Of a stretch of DNA of 25,456 nucleotides, positions 1 through 7,326 are shown piece by piece. This DNA comes from JBBSVE01 sp038233815 (GTDB lineage Bacteria > Pseudomonadota > Alphaproteobacteria > Rhodobacterales > Rhodobacteraceae): assembly GCA_038233815.1 (NCBI GenBank), contig JBBSVE010000037.1, positions 1 through 25,456 on the forward strand, read 5' to 3'. The notes beneath the pieces are model-generated. The model made no database searches. It was not told the DNA's origin and saw nothing but the letters and a program-made list of their open reading frames with translations. The stretch's first letter is position 1, and every line of letters begins with the position of its first letter. Made by a program: the position numbers and the translations under genes.

Positions 1-352
1 AGGTGGAGGAGAAGACGAAATCGAGGCACCCCTCCGCCACCGCCGCTTCGATCAGGTTGAGCCCGCCGCCCACGTTGACCCGCCAGTAGCGCCCCGGCTC
101 TGCCATCGCCTCGCCAACCTGGCTCAGGGCCGCGAAATGCATCACGGCTTTCGGCGACCACCTGGCGAAGACCGCGTCGAGGCGCGGGCGGTCGAGCAGG
201 TCGCCCTCCTCGAACGGGCCGAACTTCACCGCCTCCGCCCAGCCGGTCGCGAGGTTGTCGAACGCCACCGGCAGATAGCCCGCCGCACGCAGCGCCTTGC
301 ATGCGTGCGACCCGACATAGCCCGCCCCGCCCGTTACCAGCACCGTGTCCAT
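1..352 (-). CDS. galE: UDP-glucose 4-epimerase, N-terminal part (runs off left edge)
   Basis: Only the first ~117 residues are in the window; the gene continues past base 1. The protein opens MDTVLVTGGAGYVGSHACKA, a Rossmann dinucleotide-binding turn (TGGAGYVG) at residues 7-14. It continues with the epimerase-type blocks DNLATG, GDLLDRP, MHFAALSQVGEA and VNVGGGLNLIEA, and ends at FVFSST, just before the usual catalytic serine region. GalE-type epimerases interconvert UDP-glucose and UDP-galactose in the cytoplasm with bound NAD and feed polysaccharide synthesis. The catalytic YxxxK lies outside the window, so a related UDP-sugar epimerase cannot be excluded. It is divergent from kpsF, with 93 bp between the two starts, which suggests a shared control region for sugar-nucleotide genes. 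The ATG at 350-352 is the first in frame and sits directly before the Rossmann motif. Confidence 0.88.
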   Translation of the reverse strand, partial: MDTVLVTGGAGYVGSHACKALRAAGYLPVAFDNLATGWAEAVKFGPFEEGDLLDRPRLDAVFARWSPKAVMHFAALSQVGEAMAEPGRYWRVNVGGGLNLIEAAVAEGCLDFVFSST

Positions 353-445
353 CGCCCCCCCTCGCTTTCGCCGCGACCCTTTCCCCGCGGGGCCCCCGTG
401 TCAACGGCCTTCCGCCCCTCGCCGTTGCCCGCTAGAAGGACGAGC

Positions 446-1423
446 ATGGAAACGCAGCCCCCCAGCCCCGCGACCGATGCGCAGGTCGAGGCGACCGCCG
501 CCCGCGTGCTCCGGATCGAGGGCGAGGCGCTGCTGGCGATGGCCGATGCGCTGCCCGAGGGCTTCGGGGACGCGGTGGACCGGGTGCTGGCAACGCGGGG
601 CCGCGCGATCCTGTCGGGCATCGGCAAGTCCGGCCATGTCGCGCGCAAGATTGCCGCGACCCTCTCCTCCACCGGGACGCCCGCGCTGTTTTTGCACCCG
701 GCCGAGGCGAGCCACGGCGATCTGGGCGCGGTCATGCCGGGCGATACCGTGCTGGCGCTCTCCAACTCCGGCGAAACGACGGAGCTTGGCGACATCGTGG
801 CCCACACCCGGCGTCTGGGGATCGGCCTGATCGCGATGACCGGGCGGGCGGACAGCACACTGGCGCGGGCCGCCGACACGGCGCTGGTCTGGCCCGCAGC
901 ACCCGAGGCCTGCCTGATGGGGCTGGCACCCACCACCTCCACCACGATGGCGATGGCGCTGGGCGACGCGCTGGCCGTCGCGGTGATGGAGCGGCGGGGC
1001 TTTGCCGCCGAGCATTTCCGCGACTTTCATCCCGGCGGACGGCTCGGCGCGCGGCTGGCGCGGGTGGGGCAACTGATGCGCGGCGGCACGGACCTGCCGC
1101 TGGTGCCCCCCGACATGCCGATGATTGAGACGCTGCTGGTAATGACGCAAAAAGGCTTCGGCACCGCTGGCGTGGTCGAGGACGGGCGCCTCACGGGTGT
1201 CATCACAGACGGCGACCTGCGCCGCCACATGGCCCGCCTGATGGAAAGCCGGGCCGTGGACGTGGCGACGAAAACGCCGCTCACCGCGCCCCCGGACATG
1301 CTTGCCGCCGAAGCGGTGGCCCTGATGAACACCCACAAGATCACGATGATCTTCGTGATCGACGCGGCGCGCCGGCCCATTGGCATCCTCCATATCCACG
1401 ACTGCCTCCGCGCGGGCATCTGA
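446..1423 (+). CDS. kpsF: Arabinose-5-phosphate isomerase, KpsF/KdsD type
   Basis: Predicted to isomerise D-ribulose 5-phosphate to D-arabinose 5-phosphate, the first step of Kdo synthesis, in the cytoplasm. The 325-residue length matches the family (about 320-330). An N-terminal SIS sugar-isomerase domain spans about 30-180, with the signatures LSGIGKSGHVARKIA, HPAEASHGDLG, LSNSGETTE and PTTSTTMAMALGDALA. The linker motif FHPGGRLGARL follows. Two CBS repeats then occupy about 205-325 (VVEDGRLTGVITDGDLRRH and a second ending GILHIHDC). The open frame extends upstream to 137, but that part is antisense to galE. The ATG at 446 is chosen because AGAAGGA stands a few bases before it and homologues begin here. 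kdsB follows after 38 bp, so the two are probably co-transcribed. KdsD (housekeeping) and KpsF (capsule) cannot be told apart by sequence alone. Confidence 0.93.
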   Translation: METQPPSPATDAQVEATAARVLRIEGEALLAMADALPEGFGDAVDRVLATRGRAILSGIGKSGHVARKIAATLSSTGTPALFLHPAEASHGDLGAVMPGDTVLALSNSGETTELGDIVAHTRRLGIGLIAMTGRADSTLARAADTALVWPAAPEACLMGLAPTTSTTMAMALGDALAVAVMERRGFAAEHFRDFHPGGRLGARLARVGQLMRGGTDLPLVPPDMPMIETLLVMTQKGFGTAGVVEDGRLTGVITDGDLRRHMARLMESRAVDVATKTPLTAPPDMLAAEAVALMNTHKITMIFVIDAARRPIGILHIHDCLRAGI

Positions 1424-1461
1424 TCCGCCCCAACCCCCACCAACGCGATCGGACCCGGCCC

Positions 1462-2253
1462 ATGAAAACCGTCATCCTCATCCCCGCCCGCTACGCCTCC
1501 GCCCGCTATCCGGGCAAGCCACTGGTACTGCTGCGCGGACCGGACGGGGTCCGCAAGAGCCTGCTCCACCGCACATGGGACGCGGCCCGGCAGGTGGCGG
1601 ACATTGCGGAGATCCATGTGGCGACCGACGACGCCCGCATCCGCGACGCGGCGGAAGCGTTCGGTGCAACGGTCATCATGACCTCGGATGATTGCGAGAA
1701 CGGCACCATGCGCTGCGCCGACGCGCTGGCCCGGGCCGGGATCGACGCCGATCTGGTGGTCAACCTGCAAGGCGACGCGCCCCTGACCCCGCCGTGGTTC
1801 GTCGAGGCGCTGATGGACGCGATGGCGGCGGAACCAGGCGCCCTGATGGCGACTCCCGTAATCCGCTGCGACGCGGAGACCCATGCCAACCTGCTGACCG
1901 ACCGCCGTGCGGGCCGGGTGGGCGGGACCACCGCGATTTTCGATTCCGCGATGCGGGCGCTCTATTTCTCCAAGGAGGTGATCCCCTACACCGCGGGCGA
2001 CGTCGCCCCGCCGATCCCGGTGTTCCATCATGTCGGCGTCTATGCCTACCGCCCCGCCGCGCTCTCGGCCTATCAGGGCTGGCACATGGGTGCGCTGGAG
2101 CGGCACGAGGGGCTGGAGCAGCTGCGCTTTCTCGAAAACGGCGCCCCGGTCCGCTGCGTGGAGGTCGACCCCCGCGGCCGGGTGTTCTGGGAACTGAACA
2201 ACCCCGTCGACGTGGCCCGGATCGAGGCGGCGCTGGCGAGCCTGCCGCACTGA
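1462..2253 (+). CDS. kdsB: 3-deoxy-manno-octulosonate cytidylyltransferase (CMP-Kdo synthetase family)
   Basis: Predicted to activate Kdo with CTP to CMP-Kdo, the donor for lipopolysaccharide core or capsule linker. The 263 residues show the nucleotidyltransferase start VILIPARYASARYPGKPL (4-21), VATDDARI, the NGTMRCADAL block, the metal-binding loop NLQGDAP (about 97-103), LYFSKEVIPY and HHVGVYAYRP. The C-terminal stretch is ELNNPVDVARIE. In E. coli KdsB the equivalents are QGDEP and VDTPEDL, whose first aspartate is the second magnesium ligand; here that position reads asparagine. I recall a similar sequence type in other Rhodobacterales, so this looks like a subfamily rather than decay. 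It lies 38 bp after kpsF, which supports a Kdo role. Use on another 3-deoxy ulosonic acid is possible. The ribosome-binding site is weak (CGGA before the ATG). Confidence 0.88.
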   Translation: MKTVILIPARYASARYPGKPLVLLRGPDGVRKSLLHRTWDAARQVADIAEIHVATDDARIRDAAEAFGATVIMTSDDCENGTMRCADALARAGIDADLVVNLQGDAPLTPPWFVEALMDAMAAEPGALMATPVIRCDAETHANLLTDRRAGRVGGTTAIFDSAMRALYFSKEVIPYTAGDVAPPIPVFHHVGVYAYRPAALSAYQGWHMGALERHEGLEQLRFLENGAPVRCVEVDPRGRVFWELNNPVDVARIEAALASLPH

Positions 2254-2263
2254 GCCTGCGCTC

Positions 2264-3166
2264 TCAGACCTTTCCGGCCTGCCCGCCCGGCGTGATCGCG
2301 TGCCGTTTCGTGCGCGATTCGCGCCACGTGATGTAGAATACCGACGCGATGATGATTCCGCCGCCCAGAAGGACGAACGGGTCCACCGGCTCTCCGAACA
2401 CCAGCGCGCCGAGCAGCGTGGCCCAGAGAAGCTGGAGGAACGTGACCGGCTGCGTGACCGAAACGGGGGCGGCGGCAAAGGCCCGCGTCATGCAATAGTG
2501 CCCAAGGGTCGCCGCCACCGCGACGATCCCGAGCCACGCGAACTGATGGAGGGAGACAGGCACCCAGTTGGCCCACGCGAAGGGCGCCAGCCCCACCGTC
2601 ACGGTCAGCGATAAAAGCGCCACGATGGCCAACGGCTCCATCCGCCCGGTCAGGAGCTTGGCAAAAAGGTAGGAAACCGCAAAGCAGACCGCCGCCGCCA
2701 GCTGCGCGTAATGCCCCGGTTCGATGGTGCGCAGACCCGGTCGCAGGATCACCAGCGCGCCGACCAGCGCCACGAGGATCGCCGCAATCCGGCGGAAAGC
2801 CAGCTTCTCGCCCAGAAAGAGTGCTGCGCCGAGCGTGACGCAGATCGGGTTGAGATAGCCGATGGCCGTGACCTCGGCGATCGGGATGCGCGCCATCGCA
2901 AAGAACCAGAGCGTGACGGCCACCGTGTGGATCGCACCGCGCATGACGATGACCCGCGCGACGCCCGGCGGCAACCCGGTCCGCCCCAGCCGCCAGAAGA
3001 CCGGGGCCAGCAGCACCACCCCCCAGCCGTAGCGGATGAAGGCCCCCTGTGCGGCCGGCAGTTCGGTGCCGAGATAGCGCACGATCCCGGTGACGAGCAC
3101 GAAGGCCAAGCCCGAGGCTAACATCCAGACGACGCCCTCAGCGGGCCGGGAGGGGAAATCGATCAT
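2264..3166 (-). CDS. EamA/DMT-family permease (third EamA gene of the minus-strand block)
   Basis: About 300 residues with ten hydrophobic segments arranged as two EamA repeats, the drug/metabolite transporter fold. Segments include VVWMLASGLAFVLVTGIVRY near the start, AIHTVAVTLWFFAMARIPIAEV and YLNPICVTLGAALFLGEKL in the first repeat, and SVTQPVTFLQLLWATLLGAL followed by VFGEP in the second. The GE before each last helix is usual for the family. Substrates of EamA proteins cannot be predicted from sequence; metabolites, amino acids and drugs are all known. The start at 3166 (ATG) is preferred over an in-frame GTG at 3190, because the hydrophobic core begins about 10 residues later; neither has a clear Shine-Dalgarno sequence. 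It is the last gene of the minus-strand series, converging on kdsB with 10 bp between the stops and no visible terminator. Confidence 0.85.
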   Translation of the reverse strand: MIDFPSRPAEGVVWMLASGLAFVLVTGIVRYLGTELPAAQGAFIRYGWGVVLLAPVFWRLGRTGLPPGVARVIVMRGAIHTVAVTLWFFAMARIPIAEVTAIGYLNPICVTLGAALFLGEKLAFRRIAAILVALVGALVILRPGLRTIEPGHYAQLAAAVCFAVSYLFAKLLTGRMEPLAIVALLSLTVTVGLAPFAWANWVPVSLHQFAWLGIVAVAATLGHYCMTRAFAAAPVSVTQPVTFLQLLWATLLGALVFGEPVDPFVLLGGGIIIASVFYITWRESRTKRHAITPGGQAGKV

Positions 3167-3220
3167 GCCCGCACCAAGCCCGAGCAGCACGCCCGCTGCA
3201 AGGACGTTCGCGCGCCGCCC

Positions 3221-3826
3221 TCAGCCCGAGAGCACCAGCGCCGCGGCGATGGTCCACATCGTGAGGCCGACGAGCACCTCTAGCACCACCCACGCCCGGG
3301 GCCGCGCCATCACCGGCGCCAGCAGCCGCGCCCCGTAGCCCAGTGCTGCGAAGAAACAGGCCGAGGCCGCGACGGCCCCCACCCCGAACGCGCGCCCGTG
3401 CGGGGCATATTGCGCCGACACCGCGCCCAGCAGCACCAGCGTGTCGAGATAGACATGCGGGTTGGCCCAGGTCAGCAGCAGGCACGTGGCCAGCACCCGG
3501 CCCAGCGCGGCGGGTGCATTTGACGCAGGCCGCAGTGCCTCGCCCCCCTGCCACGCGGCGCGGAACCGCAGCGCGCCGTAGACAAGCAGGAACAGCACCC
3601 CGCCCCACCGCATCACGTCGCCGACCCACGGCACCCGCGCCGAGACGGCACCGAACCCCGCGACCCCGGCCGCGATCAACACCGCGTCGGAGATAGCGCA
3701 GGCGAGGACGACCCAGCCCACATGCTCACGTCGGATGCCCTGCCGCAGCACGAAGGCATTCTGCGCCCCGATCGCCGCGATCAGGCTGAGGGAGACGAAG
3801 AACCCCGCGACGAGCGCCCCGATCAT
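3221..3826 (-). CDS. LysE/ArgO-family amino-acid exporter
   Basis: The 201-residue inner-membrane protein has about six hydrophobic helices. Its conserved blocks closely follow E. coli ArgO: IAAIGAQNAFVLRQGIRREH at 15-34, CAISDAVLI, MRWGGVLFLLVYGALRF, and LLTWANPHVYLDTLVLLG near the middle. The family exports basic amino acids (lysine, arginine or canavanine) and so prevents toxic build-up. The exact substrate is not readable from sequence. The frame opens further upstream, but the ATG at 3824-3826 is chosen because it starts the first helix and an AAGGGG box lies about 7 bases before it. The start is only 4 bp after the stop of the EamA gene at 3831-4679, so the two are almost certainly translated from one message. 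No LysG/ArgP-type regulator is adjacent. Confidence 0.9.
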   Translation of the reverse strand: MIGALVAGFFVSLSLIAAIGAQNAFVLRQGIRREHVGWVVLACAISDAVLIAAGVAGFGAVSARVPWVGDVMRWGGVLFLLVYGALRFRAAWQGGEALRPASNAPAALGRVLATCLLLTWANPHVYLDTLVLLGAVSAQYAPHGRAFGVGAVAASACFFAALGYGARLLAPVMARPRAWVVLEVLVGLTMWTIAAALVLSG

Positions 3827-3830
3827 CCTC

Positions 3831-4679
3831 TCACCCCTTCGCGAACCGCAGCAGCACAGCACCCAGCAATGTCGTCACCGTGGAGAGGACCTTGGCCAGA
3901 TCGAGCCGCTCCTTGAGGACGAGCACCCCGATCAGGAGCGCGAAGACGATGCTCGTCTCGCGCAGTGCGGTGACGATCGCGATGGGCGCTTGCGTGAAAG
4001 CCCATGTGACGATGGCATAGGCAACCCACGAGGCGCCGCCGCCGATCACCATCACCCGCCGCCCCGCGCCGAACGCCGCCGTCACCACACCCGGTGCGCG
4101 CCAGACCAGCAGCGCCGTCGTCACCGCCGCATTGACGATCGCCACGCAGGAATAATAGCCGACCGAGCTTTGCGCCACCCGCGCACCCAACCCGTCGACG
4201 AGCGAATAGGACGCGATGAACACCCCCGTCACCACCGCGAGCCCCGCCGCCGATCCGTTGCGCAGCCCGTCCGCGCGCCGCACGAGCGCGAGGCTCAGTA
4301 TCCCCGCCACGATGATCAGGATCGCCAGAACCTCGATCCGGTCCATCTGCACGCCAAGGACGAAGACCGACACGAGTGCCACCAGCAAAGGCGCCGTCCC
4401 CCGCGCAATGGGATAGACCTGCGTGAGGTCGCCCTTCATGTAGGCCCGCATCAGGAAAAGCTGGTAGCCCACGTGTAACGCCACGGCGGTGGCCATGTAG
4501 GGCAGACTTTCCAGCCGCGGCACCGGCACGAGAGGCAGCGCCACCACCGACGGCAGCACGCCGCCCAGCACCACCGCCGCCATGCCGACCCGCTTGTCGA
4601 GCCCGCCCTTGACGAGCGCGTTCCACACCGCATGCAGAAGCGCCGCACCGATCACCGCCAGAAAGACACCCGCCCCCAT
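3831..4679 (-). CDS. EamA/DMT-family permease (second EamA gene of the block)
   Basis: The 282 residues form about ten transmembrane helices in two EamA halves. The first helix region reads LLHAVWNALVKGG, with the W-N typical of one DMT subgroup. AYMKGDLTQVYPIARGTAPL ends the first half. The second half carries APIAIVTALRETSIVFALLIG then VLVLKERLD, where the E-R is the family's usual acidic/basic pair before the final helices. The membrane role is clear; the substrate is unknown. The start has a strong ribosome-binding site (GGAGG, 5 bases before ATG) 39 bp after yebC. The stop is 4 bp before the LysE-family start, so coupling to that exporter is likely and a joint efflux role is possible. 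No regulator is seen next to it. Confidence 0.88.
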   Translation of the reverse strand: MGAGVFLAVIGAALLHAVWNALVKGGLDKRVGMAAVVLGGVLPSVVALPLVPVPRLESLPYMATAVALHVGYQLFLMRAYMKGDLTQVYPIARGTAPLLVALVSVFVLGVQMDRIEVLAILIIVAGILSLALVRRADGLRNGSAAGLAVVTGVFIASYSLVDGLGARVAQSSVGYYSCVAIVNAAVTTALLVWRAPGVVTAAFGAGRRVMVIGGGASWVAYAIVTWAFTQAPIAIVTALRETSIVFALLIGVLVLKERLDLAKVLSTVTTLLGAVLLRFAKG

Positions 4680-4718
4680 CCGGGCCTCCGTTCTCGATAC
4701 GCCCGCGAACGGTGCGGG

Positions 4719-5465
4719 TCAGGCGTCGAGCCGCTCCGCCACGTCGTCTGGAATGTCGAAATTCGCGGTGACGGTCTGGACGTCGTCATCCTCCTCCAGC
4801 GCGTCGATCAGCTTCATCAGGCTGGTGGCGGTGTCGAAATCGACCTCCGTGCGGGTCTGCGGACGCCACACCAGCTTCGACTGCGTCGATTCGCCAAGGG
4901 CCTTTTCGAGCGCGTCGGACACGTCGGTCAGCTCGGTGTCGGCGCAATAGATCCAGTGGCCGTCGGCCTCGCTCTCCACATCCTCGGCACCGGCCTCCAG
5001 TGCGGCCATCATCACGGCGTCGGCGTCGCCCGCCTCGGCGGGATAGGTGATCTCCCCCACCCGGTCGAACATGAAGCTGACCGATCCGGTGGTCCCGAGG
5101 TTGCCGCCGTGCTTGGTGAAATAGCTGCGCACATTGGACGCGGTGCGGTTGAGGTTGTCGGTCATCGTCTCCACGATCAGCGCGATCCCGCCGGAGCCGT
5201 AGCCCTCGTAGCGGATCTCGCTGTAGTCGGCAGCGTCACCCGCGCTGGATTTCTTGATCGCCCGGTCGATCACATCCTTGGGCATCGACACGGCTTTCGC
5301 GGCCTTCACGGCGAGACGCAGGCGGGGGTTCTTTTCAGGGTCGGGCTCGCCCATCTTGGCCGCGACCGTGATCTCCTTGGAGAGCTTGGAGAAGGCAGCC
5401 GACCGGGCCTTGTCCTGCTTGCCCTTGCGATGCTGGATGTTCGCCCATTTGGAATGGCCCGCCAT
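4719..5465 (-). CDS. yebC: YebC/PmpR-family protein (TACO1-like translation or transcription factor)
   Basis: The 248 residues match the usual YebC length (about 245-250). The N-terminus MAGHSKWANIQHRKGKQD is the family hallmark, followed by SKLSKEITVAAKMG, NPRLRLAVKAAKA, MPKDVIDRAIKK and YEGYGSGGIALIVETMTDN (about 85-103). A further block covers FTKHGGNLGTTGSVSFMFD. The C-terminal domain has DDVQTVTANFDIP. Members have been described as DNA-binding regulators (PmpR) and, more recently, as ribosome-associated factors that relieve stalling at proline stretches; the sequence does not decide between these. The frame extends 22 codons upstream, but the ATG at 5463-5465 fits all homologues and is preceded by GGAG. 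A promoter-like pair lies just upstream. Its usual ruvCAB neighbours are absent; here it sits inside a transporter series. Confidence 0.96.
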   Translation of the reverse strand: MAGHSKWANIQHRKGKQDKARSAAFSKLSKEITVAAKMGEPDPEKNPRLRLAVKAAKAVSMPKDVIDRAIKKSSAGDAADYSEIRYEGYGSGGIALIVETMTDNLNRTASNVRSYFTKHGGNLGTTGSVSFMFDRVGEITYPAEAGDADAVMMAALEAGAEDVESEADGHWIYCADTELTDVSDALEKALGESTQSKLVWRPQTRTEVDFDTATSLMKLIDALEEDDDVQTVTANFDIPDDVAERLDA

Positions 5466-5501
5466 GTGCTCCGTCTCCGCTCCCGTCTGCTGAATCAGCC
5501 C

Positions 5502-5531
5502 TGTATAGGGGGGCACGCCGCACCCCTGCAA
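5502..5531 (-). promoter_or_regulatory. Probable sigma-70-type promoter for yebC
   Basis: On the minus strand TTGCAG (5526-5531) and TATACA (5502-5507) are separated by 18 bp and lie about 37 bp before the yebC start. TATACA matches five of six consensus bases and TTGCAG four of six, which stands out in such GC-rich DNA. It would let yebC and the two following exporters be expressed independently of the SLC13 gene upstream. Confidence 0.45.
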
Positions 5532-5538
5532 CCCCGGC

Positions 5539-7317
5539 TCAGAACGGAAAGAGCAGCGGGATCAGCGCGCTCATCACCACCATCATCAGAAGGTTCAGCG
5601 GAACCCCCACACGCAGGAAGTCGGTGAAGCGGTAGCCCCCCGGCCCGTAGACGAGCGTGTTGGTCTGGTAGCCGATGGGGGTCGCGAAGCTCGCCGAGGC
5701 GCCGAACATCACGGCCACGATCAGCGGGCGCGGATCGACGCCGAGCGAGGTGCCAAGACCGATGGCGATAGGGGTCAGCACCACCGCCACGGCATTGTTG
5801 CTCACCAGCTCGGTCAGGACCGAGGTCAGCGCGTAGACCGCGAAGATCACCACGTAGGGCGGCATCCCGTTCAGCGCGGGCGTCACGGCGTTCACGATCA
5901 GCTCCACCGCGCCAGAATGGTCGAGCCCCTGCCCCACCGCCAGCATCGCAAAGATCATCGCCAGCAACCGCCCGTCGATGAAGCCGAACGCCTCATCCGC
6001 GTCGATGCAGCGCGTGACGAGGATCACCACCACCCCGATCAGCGCCAGGATCACGATCGGTGCCAGATCGAGCGCGGAAAGCCCGACCACCGCCGCCAGC
6101 ACCCCGATCACGATGGGCGCGTGACGGCGGCGGTAAGCGCGCTCCGTCGGGGTGGAGATGTCGACGAGGTCCATGTCGGAGGCCAGCCGTCCGATATCGG
6201 CCTGCGCGCCCTCCAACAGCAGCGTGTCGCCCACCTGCACCACAAGATCGTCGAGCTGCCGCCCGATGTTCTGGTTCCGCCGATGCACGGCCAGCGGATA
6301 GACCCCGTAGCTGCGCCGCAGACGCATCGAGCCCAGCGAGCGGCCCACCATCCGGCAGCCCGGCGTGATCAGCACCTCCACCGTCGCGGTCTGGACCGAA
6401 CTGATCTTGTCGACCTGCCGCAGGTCGGGATTCTCGGCCAGACTAAGCACCTCCGACATCGGCGTCCTGAGCACCACCCGGTCGCCCGCGCGCAAGGTGA
6501 TGTCGGCCATCGAGCGGCGCAAGCTCGCGTCGCCGCGCAGCACGTCCACGACCCGGATGTTATCGCGCTGGAAAAGATCCACCTCCGCCACCGGACGATC
6601 CACGAAGTCGGAGCCCTCGGGGACCACCACCTCGGTAAAGAACTTCATCCGGCTGCGGTCCGACAACATCATCCCCATGCTGTCGCGGTCGGGCAGCACG
6701 CGAGGCGCCACGAGGATGAGATAGACGATCCCCACCGCCGACATGGCAAGGCCCAGGGGCGTGATCTCGAAGATGCCGAACGGCTCCAGCCCCTGCCTGC
6801 GCACCACGCCGTCGACGAGCAGGTTGGTGGAGGTGCCGATCAGCGTAACCGTGCCACCAAAGATCGCGAGATAGGACAGCGGAATCATGACCTTGGAGGC
6901 CGACATCTTCAGCTGGCGCGCCAACTGCATGAAGACCGGAATCATCACCACGACGATGGGCGTGTTGTTCATGAAGGCCGACATGGCAATGATGCCGAAG
7001 GCCGCGCAGACCAGCGTGGTCCTGGGCCGGACTTCGGCGTTCCGCACCGCCAGATGCGTGACCCAATCGAGCGCGCCTGTCCGCACCAGCCCGCCCACGA
7101 TCACGAACATCGCGGCAATGGTCCAGGGCGCGTTGTTGGACAGCGAGGCCAGTGCCTCCTCCTGCGGCAGGATGCCCAGCACCAGCATCACCGCCGCCCC
7201 GCCGAGCGCGGTGACCTCGACCGGAAACCGCTCCTGCACGAAGAGGACGAGCATGCCCAGAACGATCGCGATGGCGAGCCAGGCCTGCGTCAGCGGTCCG
7301 AGGTCAATGCCGAACAT
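5539..7317 (-). CDS. SLC13/DASS-type permease with two TrkA-C (RCK_C) domains
   Basis: A 592-residue inner-membrane protein. An N-terminal set of helices (about 10-205) carries FMNNTPIVVVMIPVFM and TLIGTSTNLLVDG, the helix-break signatures of sodium/anion symporters of the SLC13 family. Residues about 215-385 are soluble and form two TrkA-C repeats (for example ADITLRAGDRVVLRTPMSE and LDDLVVQVGDTLLLEGAQAD). A second helix set (about 395-592) contains ELVSNNAVAVVLTPIAIGLG and SFATPIGYQTNTLVYGPGGY. Substrates in this architecture include sulfate, other divalent anions and dicarboxylates; the cytoplasmic repeats probably sense a ligand. The ATG is preceded by AGGAGG, which overlaps the stop codon of the EamA gene upstream, so translation is coupled to that gene. 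Confidence 0.92.
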   Translation of the reverse strand: MFGIDLGPLTQAWLAIAIVLGMLVLFVQERFPVEVTALGGAAVMLVLGILPQEEALASLSNNAPWTIAAMFVIVGGLVRTGALDWVTHLAVRNAEVRPRTTLVCAAFGIIAMSAFMNNTPIVVVMIPVFMQLARQLKMSASKVMIPLSYLAIFGGTVTLIGTSTNLLVDGVVRRQGLEPFGIFEITPLGLAMSAVGIVYLILVAPRVLPDRDSMGMMLSDRSRMKFFTEVVVPEGSDFVDRPVAEVDLFQRDNIRVVDVLRGDASLRRSMADITLRAGDRVVLRTPMSEVLSLAENPDLRQVDKISSVQTATVEVLITPGCRMVGRSLGSMRLRRSYGVYPLAVHRRNQNIGRQLDDLVVQVGDTLLLEGAQADIGRLASDMDLVDISTPTERAYRRRHAPIVIGVLAAVVGLSALDLAPIVILALIGVVVILVTRCIDADEAFGFIDGRLLAMIFAMLAVGQGLDHSGAVELIVNAVTPALNGMPPYVVIFAVYALTSVLTELVSNNAVAVVLTPIAIGLGTSLGVDPRPLIVAVMFGASASFATPIGYQTNTLVYGPGGYRFTDFLRVGVPLNLLMMVVMSALIPLLFPF

Positions 7318-7326
7318 CGCGCCTCC

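Noticed and set aside
383..392. CCCCGCGGGG palindrome between galE and kpsF
   Set aside because: A 10-bp G/C-only palindrome is common by chance in this composition and has no spacing link to a promoter.
376..404. TTGACA (399-404, minus) as a promoter for galE
   Set aside because: The -35 box is perfect, but the hexamer 17 bp on is AAGGGT, which hardly matches a -10 box; too weak to list as a feature.
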